Shown here: piece after piece, positions 24,674 through 35,134 of the stretch | How positions within the stretch are numbered: position 1 is the stretch's first letter | How the letters are laid out: each line of letters opens with the position of its first letter | Source: Smittia aterrima | Lineage: Eukaryota > Arthropoda > Insecta > Diptera > Chironomidae | DNA length: 64,000 nucleotides | NCBI GenBank assembly: GCA_033063855.1 | Contig: CP093830.1 | Location: forward strand, 1,550,854-1,614,853 | Direction of reading: 5' to 3' | The notes under the pieces: model-generated | What the model was told of the DNA's origin: nothing | What the model saw: the letters and a program-made list of their open reading frames with translations, nothing else | Databases searched by the model: none | Program-made: the position numbers and the translations under genes

Positions 24674-26209
24674 ATGTTGAATTACTCTCATCTACCGACC
24701 CGTTATGAGAGAATTATGAACTGGAAAAGTGATGAAGATAGCCAAACAGACAGTGGATCGATGTCTGAGCCACCGGGATTTGTTCTCGTTTGGGAGAACA
24801 ATTTACAACATTTACATTGGACGGAGCGAATGGTTTTTCTCGGATTGTTTTCCATAGTGACTTTGTTCGCTCTGATTGGAAATATTTTAACGCTCTACGC
24901 TGTTTTTGCAAGGCAAGTGAATTTATTATGGAATCTAAATCAAAATTGTCAATCGAAATTGTTCAACAGGAAACAACGATTACTTTTCAAAATATGCTTG
25001 CTCTCATTGGCTTCGAGTGATCTGACATACGTCATGGCCAGTGGTGCAAATTATATTTCAAAGCTTTCAAACCAAAATTGTTTGCTTTGGGTAAAAAAAA
25101 ACTTAATTATCTCGACTTGCATTTCTTCTTTTTGTCTTTTCAGTATCTTGGTGCATTCGGCTGCTCTATAATTCCCTTTGCTCAAACATTTTCTATACTT
25201 GTGAGCAGCATGTCACTTGTGGTCATCGCTTTAGATCGTTATCTTGCCGTTCTCAACAAATCCAAAGCGAATATCCTTCAAAGCAAGTTCTTTTGCTTTT
25301 CAGGATTTCTCTTTGTTTGGTCGTTGAGTTTTGGAATTTCGAGTCCAATGCTGTACAGCTATAAACTCGTCGAGGTTTATGTCGTTCCGGAAGAGCATGT
25401 CGAGGACTTTTACTTAGCTTACATGTGCATGACCGAAACGGTTAGAGTATCTTTAACAAGAAGTGACATTGCGCGATGACATTTCCGTTTTATTACAGGA
25501 CACGACAGGAAACTTTTACATCATCGTGTTCGTTTTTATTTTTGCTCCGATGTTTGTCAGCTTCGTTTCTCTTAATGCTATCATTGCTAAGGAAATATGG
25601 AAGCGACGACATGCCCCAGGAGCTCAAAGTCAATCAAGTTCGAAGCAGACCAACGAGGATTCCTCGACACTTGATATGAAGGCAACCGATGAAACCAACA
25701 CGAGCTCCAACATCCGTAATCACTCGAGTAAAATCTCGTCGGGTGAATTAAAAAATTCTGCTGTCTCATCAAAGCAGCCAGTTTTCACGATCCAACCACC
25801 AGCTCCAGTTATTAGCGAGATTCGCCGCAACGAGAATCAACGACGTAAACGTCAAATGCGAATGTTCAAAGTCATCCTCGTCCTGATGTCCACGTTTATC
25901 ACGTGTCGTTTGCCAAATTGGATTTTTCTTCTTTACAAGCTCAACAATCAAGTCTCTGGTAGATTAAACTGGTTGCTTCTCTACAGTTTTGCCCTTACGG
26001 GAATCCTTAATTGTATGCTCAACCCACTGCTCTACACATTCCTAAGCGAAACTATTCGTATAACATCGCGCATCGGCCACATTTGCATTCAACTTTGTAG
26101 TCATTGTCGTCGAGCGAAGAAAGCTTCGTCAAACTATGCAAACAACCAAACGATGTTTGCTAATAATGTTCCACGGAAAAGCGATGGAGGAATTTATTTA
26201 GGTTCATAG
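24674..26209 (+). CDS. Class A (rhodopsin-like) GPCR 2, paralogue of GPCR 1
   Basis: Exons are 24674-24912, 24970-25090, 25144-25440 and 25499-26209, giving 455 residues. I used ATG 24674, because the upstream in-frame codon is TTG. Intron 1 (57 nt) uses a non-canonical GC donor (AG|GCAAGT). The only nearby GT, at 24917, would break the frame. The intron itself contains no stop and its length is a multiple of three. Motifs are TM1 GNILTLYAVFA, TM2 SLASSDL, ALDRYLAV at the end of TM3, ECL2 VYVVPEEH, TM6 CRLPNWIF and TM7 NPLLYTF. ICL3 is very long and rich in Ser/Thr/Gln/Asn, then basic before TM6 (RRKRQMRMFKVILVLM). The C-tail has a Cys cluster suited to palmitoylation. It closely matches the divergent receptor at 22562-23980, especially at TM6, TM7 and the Trp-Glu segment before TM1. 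The ligand is unknown. Confidence 0.85.
24913..24969 (+). other. 57-nt GC-AG intron that is open in frame
   Basis: The donor is AG|GCAAGT, the textbook GC-donor consensus, and the acceptor is TTCAACAG. It matches intron 1 of the paralogue, which has a normal GTAAGT donor at the equivalent junction. If retained it would add 19 residues at the TM1/ICL1 border without a stop. Confidence 0.8.
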
Positions 26210-26288
26210 TGACAAGCTTTGTTAAATATTTGAGCGTGGTTTCATGCGTAGGCGAAACAAATTGTCCTTTACAACTATCGATAGTGGA

Positions 26289-26304
26289 TTTATTAAAGTT
26301 TATT
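26289..26304 (-). terminator. Poly(A) signals of the GH31 gene
   Basis: Two AATAAA hexamers on the minus strand (26289-26294 and 26299-26304) lie 70-90 bases past the GH31 stop codon. They are inside the region that the facing GPCR 2 transcript must cross. Confidence 0.6.
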
Positions 26305-26359
26305 ATTGCTTGGAACCAAACTAATGTCTATTGTTTTGGAATCTTTCTATCACTTTTAT

Positions 26360-26365
26360 AATAAA
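26360..26365 (+). terminator. Poly(A) signal of GPCR 2
   Basis: AATAAA followed by an A-run, 150 bases after the GPCR 2 stop and only about 10 bases before the GH31 stop on the other strand. Processing here would make the two convergent transcripts overlap. Confidence 0.5.
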
Positions 26366-26375
26366 AAAAAATACT

Positions 26376-29300
26376 TTAGAATCTTGTGTTGTCAGGCATT
26401 TTAACGAAATATGCGATTTTATCTTCTGGAACTCGATAATTATGAATCCATCGGCTTCCTTTACGCAATGATCCGTCAATTCCATCTTTCCAAACGCCTT
26501 GAGGAAGATAGACTGAAAGAAAATTGAATTAACCAATGAAAATCGATTTAGCATTCAATCATTTTACCTTCACGAATTGTTTTCTTCTTTTCGAGAATCG
26601 GTGCAACGATGAGTTGTTCTCCAACAGAGAATTCGTCGACGACATTCAAACAAGCAGCATCATGTGGATCCAACATCCAAAGAGGCCGAACCAGCGGCAA
26701 ACCTTCGTTCATTGCATCACTCAAATATTTCTTGAGAACTGGAGTAACATTTTTCTGACGAACAGCAGCGAGCTCCTTAGCGATTTCCGTCACACTTTCA
26801 TCTTTGTAGTCAGATGGAAGGTGAGTGAATCGTAAAACTGGCAAGAATGTTGCAAGTTGAAGCCATCGGATATAAAGTTCCTTCTCAGGCAAAGCAGATG
26901 AGCCAATTATTGTTCCGTTTTCATGAGCGAGATAATCGCCGCCAACAGAGCCAGGAAGGATGAACGGATACCCAATGATTCCGTAGTTCAAAGCACTTGT
27001 GATGACAATTTGTAGACCTTCCCAACTTGAGTTGACTTTGGGTAGATTGAGGAAAGCTGGCGGGTGGGGAACAGAGATTGCTCCGGAAACGCCAAGAAGA
27101 TTAAGCGATTCTTTGATGCGACTCATGAAGATTGTTTTGTAGTGATCAGGATTGAGCAACGGCTTTTGACATTCGTAGAAACGTGGCATATCATAAGCTG
27201 ATCCGAACTCTACATAGAACGAGTCAATAAAATATTTCTTGATTGTCTTCTCCAATTTCTGAACTAGCCAGGGAATCGTTTCGTTATTGGTTGGATCGAG
27301 AACTCCAACGCTTGGCGCGTTTCTAAACTTCGTTAGAGCTGGAATGGTTCGCTCCGTTGATCTCTCGTAGACGAGAAGCTTCCGGCTTAACAAATCCATA
27401 AAGTTGGAACTCTCTGTAGATACGAATGGTTGAATTGTCAGTGAAACTCTGAAGCCACGACGATGTAAAACATTGATTGTATCGTTCAAGGCTTTAAACC
27501 TTTCCTCGTCCATCTCAAAATCTCCAACGAAATGCTGCCACTGTTCGTTGATCAAGACATGACCTAGGCGAAAGTAGCCTAAAGCAATGACATTGTCAGT
27601 AAAATTTGAGATGGAAACATCTGTCAAACTGCCAGACGGAGCTTCCCACACTGGCTCATCAAACATTGTTTTGATTACGTTAATATCCTGTTCCTTTAAT
27701 CCATCCCACAAATTCTTCTGAGTAAGATTGTGATGAAGTACTTTCATATCGGGCGCTGTACAAATGCTATACTTCAATTCGGGCAAGCGCGTAGGTCGAT
27801 TAATGAATGCGAAGTTATCGTTTTGTGCCTTCAAGCAGAACTGCGAACGATACTCATCATTGATGGAGATGTGAAGCGGTGTTGCTTCATCTACTTCAAC
27901 AGCAACGCCTTGTGAGTTGATAAAGTAGCGTTTAATTGCGTTTCCCCATTGATTGAACCTAAGGGAGGAAAATTGACTATGACGAGACCGTGTAAACTTT
28001 CATTTACTGACCTGATATCGCCTGTGACGAATGGAGCGAATGAAAATGATGCGCGATCTAATTGCCAGTCGGCATCTCGAGTTAAACCGCCACCGTACCA
28101 TTGGCCGCGCTCTTCCCCAATGTTAAAGCAATCAATTGGCGTAAAGTTATCATCCAATGACTCCCATCGAAACGTGTAGCATCGAGTTTTTGGAATGTCG
28201 TTTGAACTCTGTCCATTGAACTTTGAGTCTAGATTTATGAAAAGCTTCGCAGTCTTTGTCCATTCCCAACAAAAGCTTCCGTCAGTCGTTTTATCTCTGC
28301 ATGGCAATGGATTATTGGAGATCAAGGGAACGCCAAGATTTCCACTCAACACCTCCACCCCCTTCGCATCAAACACGTGCAGCAGACGATTTGATTGACT
28401 AAACTTGATTTTCTCAAAATAGAGACGAGACATGACTTTCTGATTGTACATAATGTAAGCATATCCGACCTAAAGTTTGCGACAATAGAATTTTATTAGT
28501 AAATTGAGTGTGCGAAAGTCTCGTATCGAAAAAGTAACTTACTAGAAAAACAATTATCAGAAACAGAATTCCAACGAAAGCTCGAATCTTAAAGTCGTCT
28601 GGCTTCTTTCGTTTTCGAATCATTGCTGGCAGCGCCTGTTAAATGCAAAGTACAAAAGTCAACAACAAAAATTCGCTTAACGAATTCACAACGAACTTAC
28701 TTGCATCTTTTCCTTGAGAAGACTGGCTAGAGAATTGATGCTAGTCACTGACGGTGCAGCGCTATTCATGCTCTGAGCGTCATATTCCGAGTTCACCATT
28801 ATATCTCCGCTGTTGAGTCGAATTGCTGGGAGTGGATTGATTGAGTGACGACGTTTCGTACGAAACTTTGTTCTGAGAGAAAGAAAAATATTTTAAATTC
28901 TGAGAAGACTGAGCTGCGTTGCCAAGTTTATCAGCAATAAAATATCCAGACGACAAGAATAAGAATAATTCGCTTCCGCCTTAAGTAAAACCGTTCAGCG
29001 ATTCGATAAAATCGAAACTGACTTTGCGGTGAAAGCGACTCGACCATGTGACGCTCGTTGTTTGTTATTGAAAATACGTAATTATCGCTACGCAAACATT
29101 TACGCTTTTCGCTTCACACGATTTTAATTAACGAGTTAATAGAGCACTGCTGTACAGATTCAAATACCAGAAGTTAAACAAATGCGAAAATCTGCTGGTG
29201 AAATTAATTAAGTAAAACGACACTTTCAGAAGAGATCTACGCGTGGTAGCAAACTGACCAGAACTGAGCTCTGATACTTGTGCAATAAGCGACATCAACG

Positions 29301-31361
29301 AGAGAAAATGAGAAGGCTGAGTCAGTTTATATGAGCTGCGGTGTAAACACAGCGCACGTTGATTACGTTACAAATCAACACAACGACATCATGACTTATG
29401 ATTGAGTGTGATGTGCTTGGCAATTGGATTGTCACGCTTTTTTTTCTTTACCGAAATTCGTCGTCCGATTCTTCGCTTGAATCTTCCTCTTTTATTGGAT
29501 TGATTTGCTCCATGTTTGAATGATTGACTTTGACTGCCGGTAGTCGAATGGTAGTCGAGTTTTACCACACGTTAATTATCGATCAATTAAAAAGTGATTT
29601 CATGTTATCGAAACGGTTTGAGATAAGGCAGGGCAGCGAAATGAACTCACCTGTGAACCATTGGCTCCTTTTCATCGCTCTCTTTGTCACTCTCGGGCTC
29701 TGCAATGCTGCAAGCCATCGAACCAGCATCATCAATGACCTGAAATTCACATTGAAGAAGTCACGTGGATGAGTTCATTGTCGTTGAAATGTTCTCGAGT
29801 CAAAGCGAGACCCTTCAATCTTGTTGAGTCAGAATCAAACAACAAGACTGACAAAGAAGCAACAATCTTCGACTTGGGATGACACTAAACAAACACAAAC
29901 TTTGACATCGAGGTAGTTGTTCAAGCTCTCGGCCACCGAATTAATTGATTCATTATCGTCATCAATCTTCCCTTTAACATCAGAAATGCTTTTCTCTATG
30001 CGAGGCTTTCTATGAAAGCTGTTAATGTAGTTCTGATAATTTTCTGTTCGATACAAGTTTGTTTCACTCGACATTGTGACTTCGTCTTTCACGTTTTAAT
30101 TAAAACAACGAAGTTAATCCTTCAGAAGCGTTTCGATCAAAAAATAAATCGCAACTGATCACTTGAATGAAAAAGATATCTGAGCGCAAATATTTCTGTT
30201 AAATTCAATTAGCAGAGTGGTACTAAGTAAGCTCCAACACGAGAATGTTGGTTGTAAATGTTGAAAGCATTGAAAACTTTACTCGTCTCTAATAAAATTG
30301 TCAATTTAATTAAACCAATTTGTCCCACGATTACTCACTAACTGCGATTCTGTTTTGTGGTTTACTCGGTTTTCGGAAAGACAAACGAAGCTACAAAGGA
30401 AATTAATACTACAGGTTGAAAGATAATAATAACACGAGTCAAATAACAAGAAGATTGAATTTTTAATTAAAGTTCTTTGAGATGAATTTCAGGCGAAAAA
30501 ACAGAAATTTTTGCGCCTTCAACAAAGGCAACCAAATTACGCTTGAACTTTTTTCGCTGGAATCTGATTTGATATCTCTTTGTACTTAATGATTAAGTGC
30601 TAATCCAATTTAAACGTGAACGTCTCGCGATTTCGAAATGTTTGATGGATTTAATTGCAGAAGTCAAAAATAATTAGGAAGTAACAGGAAATGGGTCAGG
30701 GACGGTTTCAGTTCTGTCTTCTTTTATCTAATAATGTCGATGTTGTCATCAAACATAGCAAGAAGATAATTAGATGATTGTATCGAGAACGCGAAAACAC
30801 GATAAGACGAGTCATAAATAATTTTTTTACGACATCTACGTCGAGTCATTAACTTTGACAAAGACTCACCGTGATTTTTGTTAGACTCTCGTTGCTTTCC
30901 ATTGTGTCGCTGCTTTCAACAGCTTTTGTATACATGTTTCGAAGTGCGTCGAGATCGATCTCATTCAGCACTGGCATTGAAATTGAATTTCGTCGCATCA
31001 CACCAAGATTGGAAACTTCAGAAACTTCAGACGCTCTTTGAAGATCAGAAGCCAGCGGCCCGGGAGTATCGAGCTTTTCTGAAGCTAAATAACCGTCGTC
31101 ATTGTCACTTTCACAACTTGCTTCATTTCCTGTTTCTTTAAACATCGCTCGCCTTCGTCCCCCAGTGAATTTTCCTTTTTCTGGATACGAACCGATGCTG
31201 CTGAGGCTGTCGTTCGATATTTGTTTGTTCACTGATGTGTCTGCATCGTCTGAATCCGCGAAGGGAATATTAGCACTCTCAGCCTTTGCTTCATCGCTAA
31301 TGATACTGTGAAGGCTCACACTTAAATCGTTCAAATCACTGTTTCTACTCTTCGCTTCCAT
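26376..31361 (-). CDS. GH31 membrane protein of the MYORG type, probable pseudoenzyme (long isoform)
   Basis: Long-isoform exons are 31361-30870, 29739-29651, 28872-28701, 28635-28543, 28469-28012, 27958-26568 and 26512-26376, giving 943 residues. A Ser/Asp-rich cytoplasmic tail of about 280 residues ends in a basic KRKKPDD segment. One signal-anchor follows (IRAFVGILFLIIVFLVGYAY, assembled across a junction), then a luminal or extracellular GH31 domain. Family marks include WYGGG, the IN-QW segment, GYPFILP, LRFTHLPS, PLVRPLW and FSVGEQLIVAP. MYORG and relatives are GH31 alpha-glycosidases held in the ER membrane. At the place of the nucleophile motif (FKFDAGE, recalled from mammalian MYORG) this protein has FYVEFGS. 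The general acid region has NSSWEG instead of an Asp-Ser-x-Trp type motif, and PD-GG is PGSVGG. Catalysis as known for GH31 therefore looks unlikely. Start at ATG 31361; two other first coding exons are listed separately. Insect MYORG-like genes such as the relatives of Drosophila tobi are the nearest family I can name. Confidence 0.85.
29452..29513 (-). CDS. Alternative first coding exon C of the GH31 gene
   Basis: ATG 29513 (MEQINPIKEEDSSEESDDEF) runs to a GTAAAG donor in phase 2. This matches the phase of the acceptor at 28872, and CG+A restores an Arg codon before TKFRTKRR. The predicted isoform has 770 residues and skips the exon at 29739-29651, which also ends in phase 2. The tail is strongly acidic. 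Confidence 0.6.
29901..30074 (-). CDS. Alternative first coding exon B of the GH31 gene
   Basis: ATG 30074 opens 58 codons (MSSETNLYRTENYQNY..., acidic and Asn/Ser-rich) ending at a possible donor AAA|GTTTGT in phase 0. That phase fits the shared exon at 29739-29651 and gives an 837-residue isoform. A donor two codons earlier (GAT|GTCAAA) is also in phase. There is no good acceptor upstream, so it reads as a first exon rather than an internal one. The donor is weak, so confidence is moderate. Confidence 0.5.
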
Positions 31362-33282
31362 TATCGACTCTAATTTAGAAGCGGACGCCACATTCCAGTC
31401 TCCACGGATTGCCAATAATTAATTATTTAGCGTTGGCGGTGAAAATGTCACTTCGAAAATTTATGCGAACTCGGCTCGACGTTCTCTTCTTCGATTTTTT
31501 TATAATTTTTGTTACGGCTTGCGTTCGGCTGCTGTTGAATAATTAAATTAGATTTCGAGCAATTGAAATTGATATTTTGAAGCGCACCGTGCAATAAAAT
31601 GCAAATAATAACGATGCAAAGTGGTTTGGCGGACGCGAGAGCTAGGATTTCTAGATTTCCCGGGAAAATCGCTGAAGGAAAATTTGATTTAGCTTTGAGG
31701 ATGATAATCAATAATTTATTTTGATCACAATATTTCAAACATTTTCCTAAATTGAGCTATTGCCGTGATTGCAACTTTGTCGCAGAATTTGATTTACGAT
31801 ATTGCATTCCCAAAACGTTTGAACGTCAAGCGACGATTTGCGACCGTTCGTGTGAACAGAATGTTCAATTGCAACGAACAGCGCTTAGAGCTCTTTCAAA
31901 CTTTAATTCAAATCAATGCCGCAAAATATCAATTTCAATATTCATGAAATCACTCAATTAGTGCTCTAGAACTGCCCGAGCACCTAATCGAATTCATTGG
32001 CGGGAGATTTTCGATTTTTCCTCGCTTCTAATTTGATAATTTGACTGCAGATGACGAGGTTGTTAATTTATTGTTTACTTTTTAATCAAATTATTTCAAT
32101 TTAGTTTTTGAATCGCCTTTGATAAGGAAAGTTAATCCGATATCAATGGCATTGATTGATTTATTGACAAATTTGATTCTCGACAATGTTCAAGTGGTTT
32201 CGATGTAAGAAGAATGTCATAATCTCGCGGTCTTGACTTTGTGGGCATAAGCGGTTAGCAGCAATACGCTACTAGCCACACTGACGTCACACACCAACTG
32301 ACGTTATCTGATTATGATGAACCTCTTCGAAGATGTCACTTCACTTTGAAGGTCACAACTTTTGCTGATTTCAATCACTGACTCATTAAATTTGCTTTGT
32401 TTTTCAAGCTCGCTTATTTAATTAATGAAGTAAACAATTTACTAGACTTCAATCCAATTAATTTCTACGTTGTTTCTTTATACGCGACTTCACTCTCGAA
32501 AGGAACTTTAAAACTCAGCGATTATCAAGCAACTGACTCGTCTATTGGAAGTGAAACTTTAAAGAGCGAAGAGACAGAACTACCACAAACGTGGTCGCTA
32601 CTACTCACGATGGGGAAGAAATGTCAGAATACATAAATAAATTTTGTTTATTTGAAAAATTTGATTTACTTTTATTTGAGCGTCGTTGAAAAAGTCGGCG
32701 ATGAACTGAGATTAAAAGCTGATAATAAATCGTGATTCGCAATCGTCGCAGCTGACTCGAATATTTAAATTCAAATTATGTTTACTCATGAAACATCGTT
32801 TCATTTTACGATGAATTTACAGCGTGGATATAAAAATTAATTGACAATTAACGCCTCAACCTCCCTCCCCCACGAACTTACTGAGAAATCTCTTCGCTTG
32901 CTTAAACACCATCAAGCAATCGCAAATTATCTTCGCGTGTCTTTATCTTTCGGTTTGACGATGTTTTTACTGTCTTTAGACGAGTTCTTATCGACACGAA
33001 GCAAAGTTTTTGACACTCACTTTTGTTTTGATAAATATCAGTTCGTTCCGGAGAGCGCCAGCTCCTCGAACAAGAGATCAACGATAACCGCAGCGATACT
33101 GAGAAATTCAGTAACGGCGGCAACCGCTCGCTTTGATATGATGAACTTCACTGCGTTGATTTCGTTCTCGGCTACTGGTGCTGATTGTGAAATTTACGGT
33201 TTTAGGAAAGCAATTATGACACGGTAAAGTGATTCTAATTAGCGTCGAAGAGGAAAAAAGAGAGAGCAGAAAAAAATCTTTG
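31362..33282. other. Region upstream of the GH31 gene
   Basis: It holds the 5'UTR and promoter of the GH31 long isoform and the 3'UTR of lipase 1. The ORFs in it (for example 31448-31738 minus and 32841-33227 plus) lack splice support and read as AT-rich noise. Confidence 0.5.
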
Positions 33283-34501
33283 CTAATGTCTAATGTAACT
33301 GCTGGCGTCGCAGAGCGAGATTTCCATCGTTTCCGCATGTAGAATTCTTTTTAATTCTGTTGCTTTTAGGAGCCGTCGAGGAATTTTGTTAAAGGGCCAA
33401 CCGGCGGAAGTTTGCGCAAACAAGTCTCCGGTTACTTGGCTGAGTTGAATTAATTCGAAAGAGTGAATAAGGGTAATTAAGATCAATTAGAATGAGGATT
33501 TACTTTTTTCTCGTTTCCATGTATCCCATCTTAAATTTTGCAGGATACTCAACAGCTTCTCTCGTCGTGAAGCAACCGTAAATGTTCTTCCAAGCGATGA
33601 AGTCGTGATTGAAGGCAGCAGTGTAGAAATACGGACACAAGCCGTGACTTCCTTTGGGAAATGGCATTGCTCCTACCTGTGCGTGCCCACATATTCCCAT
33701 GTTCCAATTTTGCGTGCAATTTCTTTTCGATGTTCCGTAAGTGTTGCTCGTGTGAATACATTGAACATTCTCAGCTGCAAGAGATGCGTCGCTTGGTGGA
33801 TTGAATTCAAAACCTGGTCCAGCTTAAAACAAATCCTCAGTCTCTTCATTGAAAAAACCTTTAAAACAAATATTATTCTTACCCGGGTCACAAACTGTGA
33901 AGGAATTTTCAATTGAAAAATGTGCAACAATTCGAAAGTTAAATTTTACCGTCAATTTCCTTAAAACGTTTGGTTCCGAAATTCTTAGCAGACTCGATAG
34001 CCAGATGGGCGCCAAAAGAAAATCCAAACATGAAACCTTTCTCAAAGTTAAAACCTTCGTCTTCGAGTTGGCGCATGAATCGCTGAAGAATCGTGGAAAT
34101 GTTTTGGAATTGGGGCACGAGGAGGAAGTAGTTTGGGTTTACTGAATAATTTGAATAATCCATGACGATTATGCAACCGCCACGGTAAACTGTCAGATTA
34201 CTGATTAGATCCTGAACCCATTCGGTCTTCCAACTCTCAAGCCATCCGTGAACGATGATAGCAAAACTTCCGTTTGGACTACAGCCTCGAGCAGAAAGGC
34301 TTTTATTGAACGTTGAGTTGAACAGCGGTAATCCGGGGCTTAAGTTCAGAGTGATCATTGTTTGAGAATCGCTTGACGACTTAATCGACTTACTTACCCC
34401 GGATGAACCCAAAAGGTTATTGATTCATCCTTTATTTCGTGGCAAAAGGCAAGAAACAAGAAACTCGCGTAAAATAAAATTACTTTCTTTGCAATGGTCA
34501 T
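33283..34501 (-). CDS. Secreted lipase of the pancreatic lipase family (lipase 1)
   Basis: Exons are 34501-34398, 34338-33950, 33894-33883 (12 nt), 33822-33504 and 33439-33283; phases agree and give 326 residues. The signal peptide is MTIAKKVILFYASFLFLAF. The oxyanion-side motif is IIVHGWLES. The nucleophile elbow is GFSFGAH (GxSxG with Phe on both sides of Ser). The catalytic Asp is in VCDPAGPGF, made by joining the microexon to its neighbours. The likely catalytic His is in GSHGLCPYFY. Such alpha/beta hydrolases cleave triacylglycerol or phospholipid, and the substrate here cannot be told from sequence. It lacks a PLAT domain, as is common in insects. The C-terminal exon adds GDLFAQTSAGWPFN and a basic end. 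A tandem paralogue lies immediately upstream on the same strand. Confidence 0.85.
33883..33894 (-). other. 12-nt microexon carrying the catalytic Asp of lipase 1
   Basis: TTTGTGACCCGG lies between a TTCACAG acceptor and a GTAAGA donor. Joined to the flanking exons it gives V-C-D-P-A, the strand-end Asp of the lipase triad. The equivalent exon in lipase 2 is 15 nt. Confidence 0.8.
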
Positions 34502-35134
34502 GGCGAGTTTGAAGCTGATTCACGACTGTTTTAAAATTTCATCGCCTTTCACTGCTTTAAAATATTTCATCTCGAGAAGTTAACCGTCACTTGAGTAAAT
34601 GTTTAACTTTAAACAACCAGCGAGTGTTGAAACTAATGAGACAAACATGGCGTTTCACTCTTGTTCTCGACAGTTCTCGTTATCATGGGATTTGCAGCTG
34701 AAAGAGCTTTCACAGCTTCAAAATGGCACTTTCACACCTAAATATCATCACTTTGTCATGCAAATGTCTCCCTGGCTGGTCGAGAAAACAACATTAATTT
34801 GATGGTTCATCGACATTCAAAAGCAAATATTGACGCTTCATCAATATTAGAAGAACGGTGGAGTCCTAATTAAAATTCGGTTACTAAATGAACGGATGGA
34901 TGATGATGCGGAAAATTGTAAATATTTGATGGGACGGCGAAATGACAAGAAGAAAGCTTTTAAGCTCTCAAAGTATCACAATGGAAAGTTTATTGCCAAA
35001 CATAAATTCTCGGAATCGTGTTCAAAGCTCTTCACAATTTTTCGTTCTACACTCGAGACTGCTTGCGACGATTTTGTCGTCGTCTCATCAATCTTCCCAA
35101 CCTTCTCTCTTCAGGCCAGACAGTGAAGTTGAAG
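34502..35134. other. Spacer between the two lipase genes
   Basis: About 630 bases hold the lipase 1 promoter and the lipase 2 3' region. From 35134 down to about 35047 the minus strand keeps an open frame that continues the lipase homology in a shifted frame (see findings). Confidence 0.55.
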
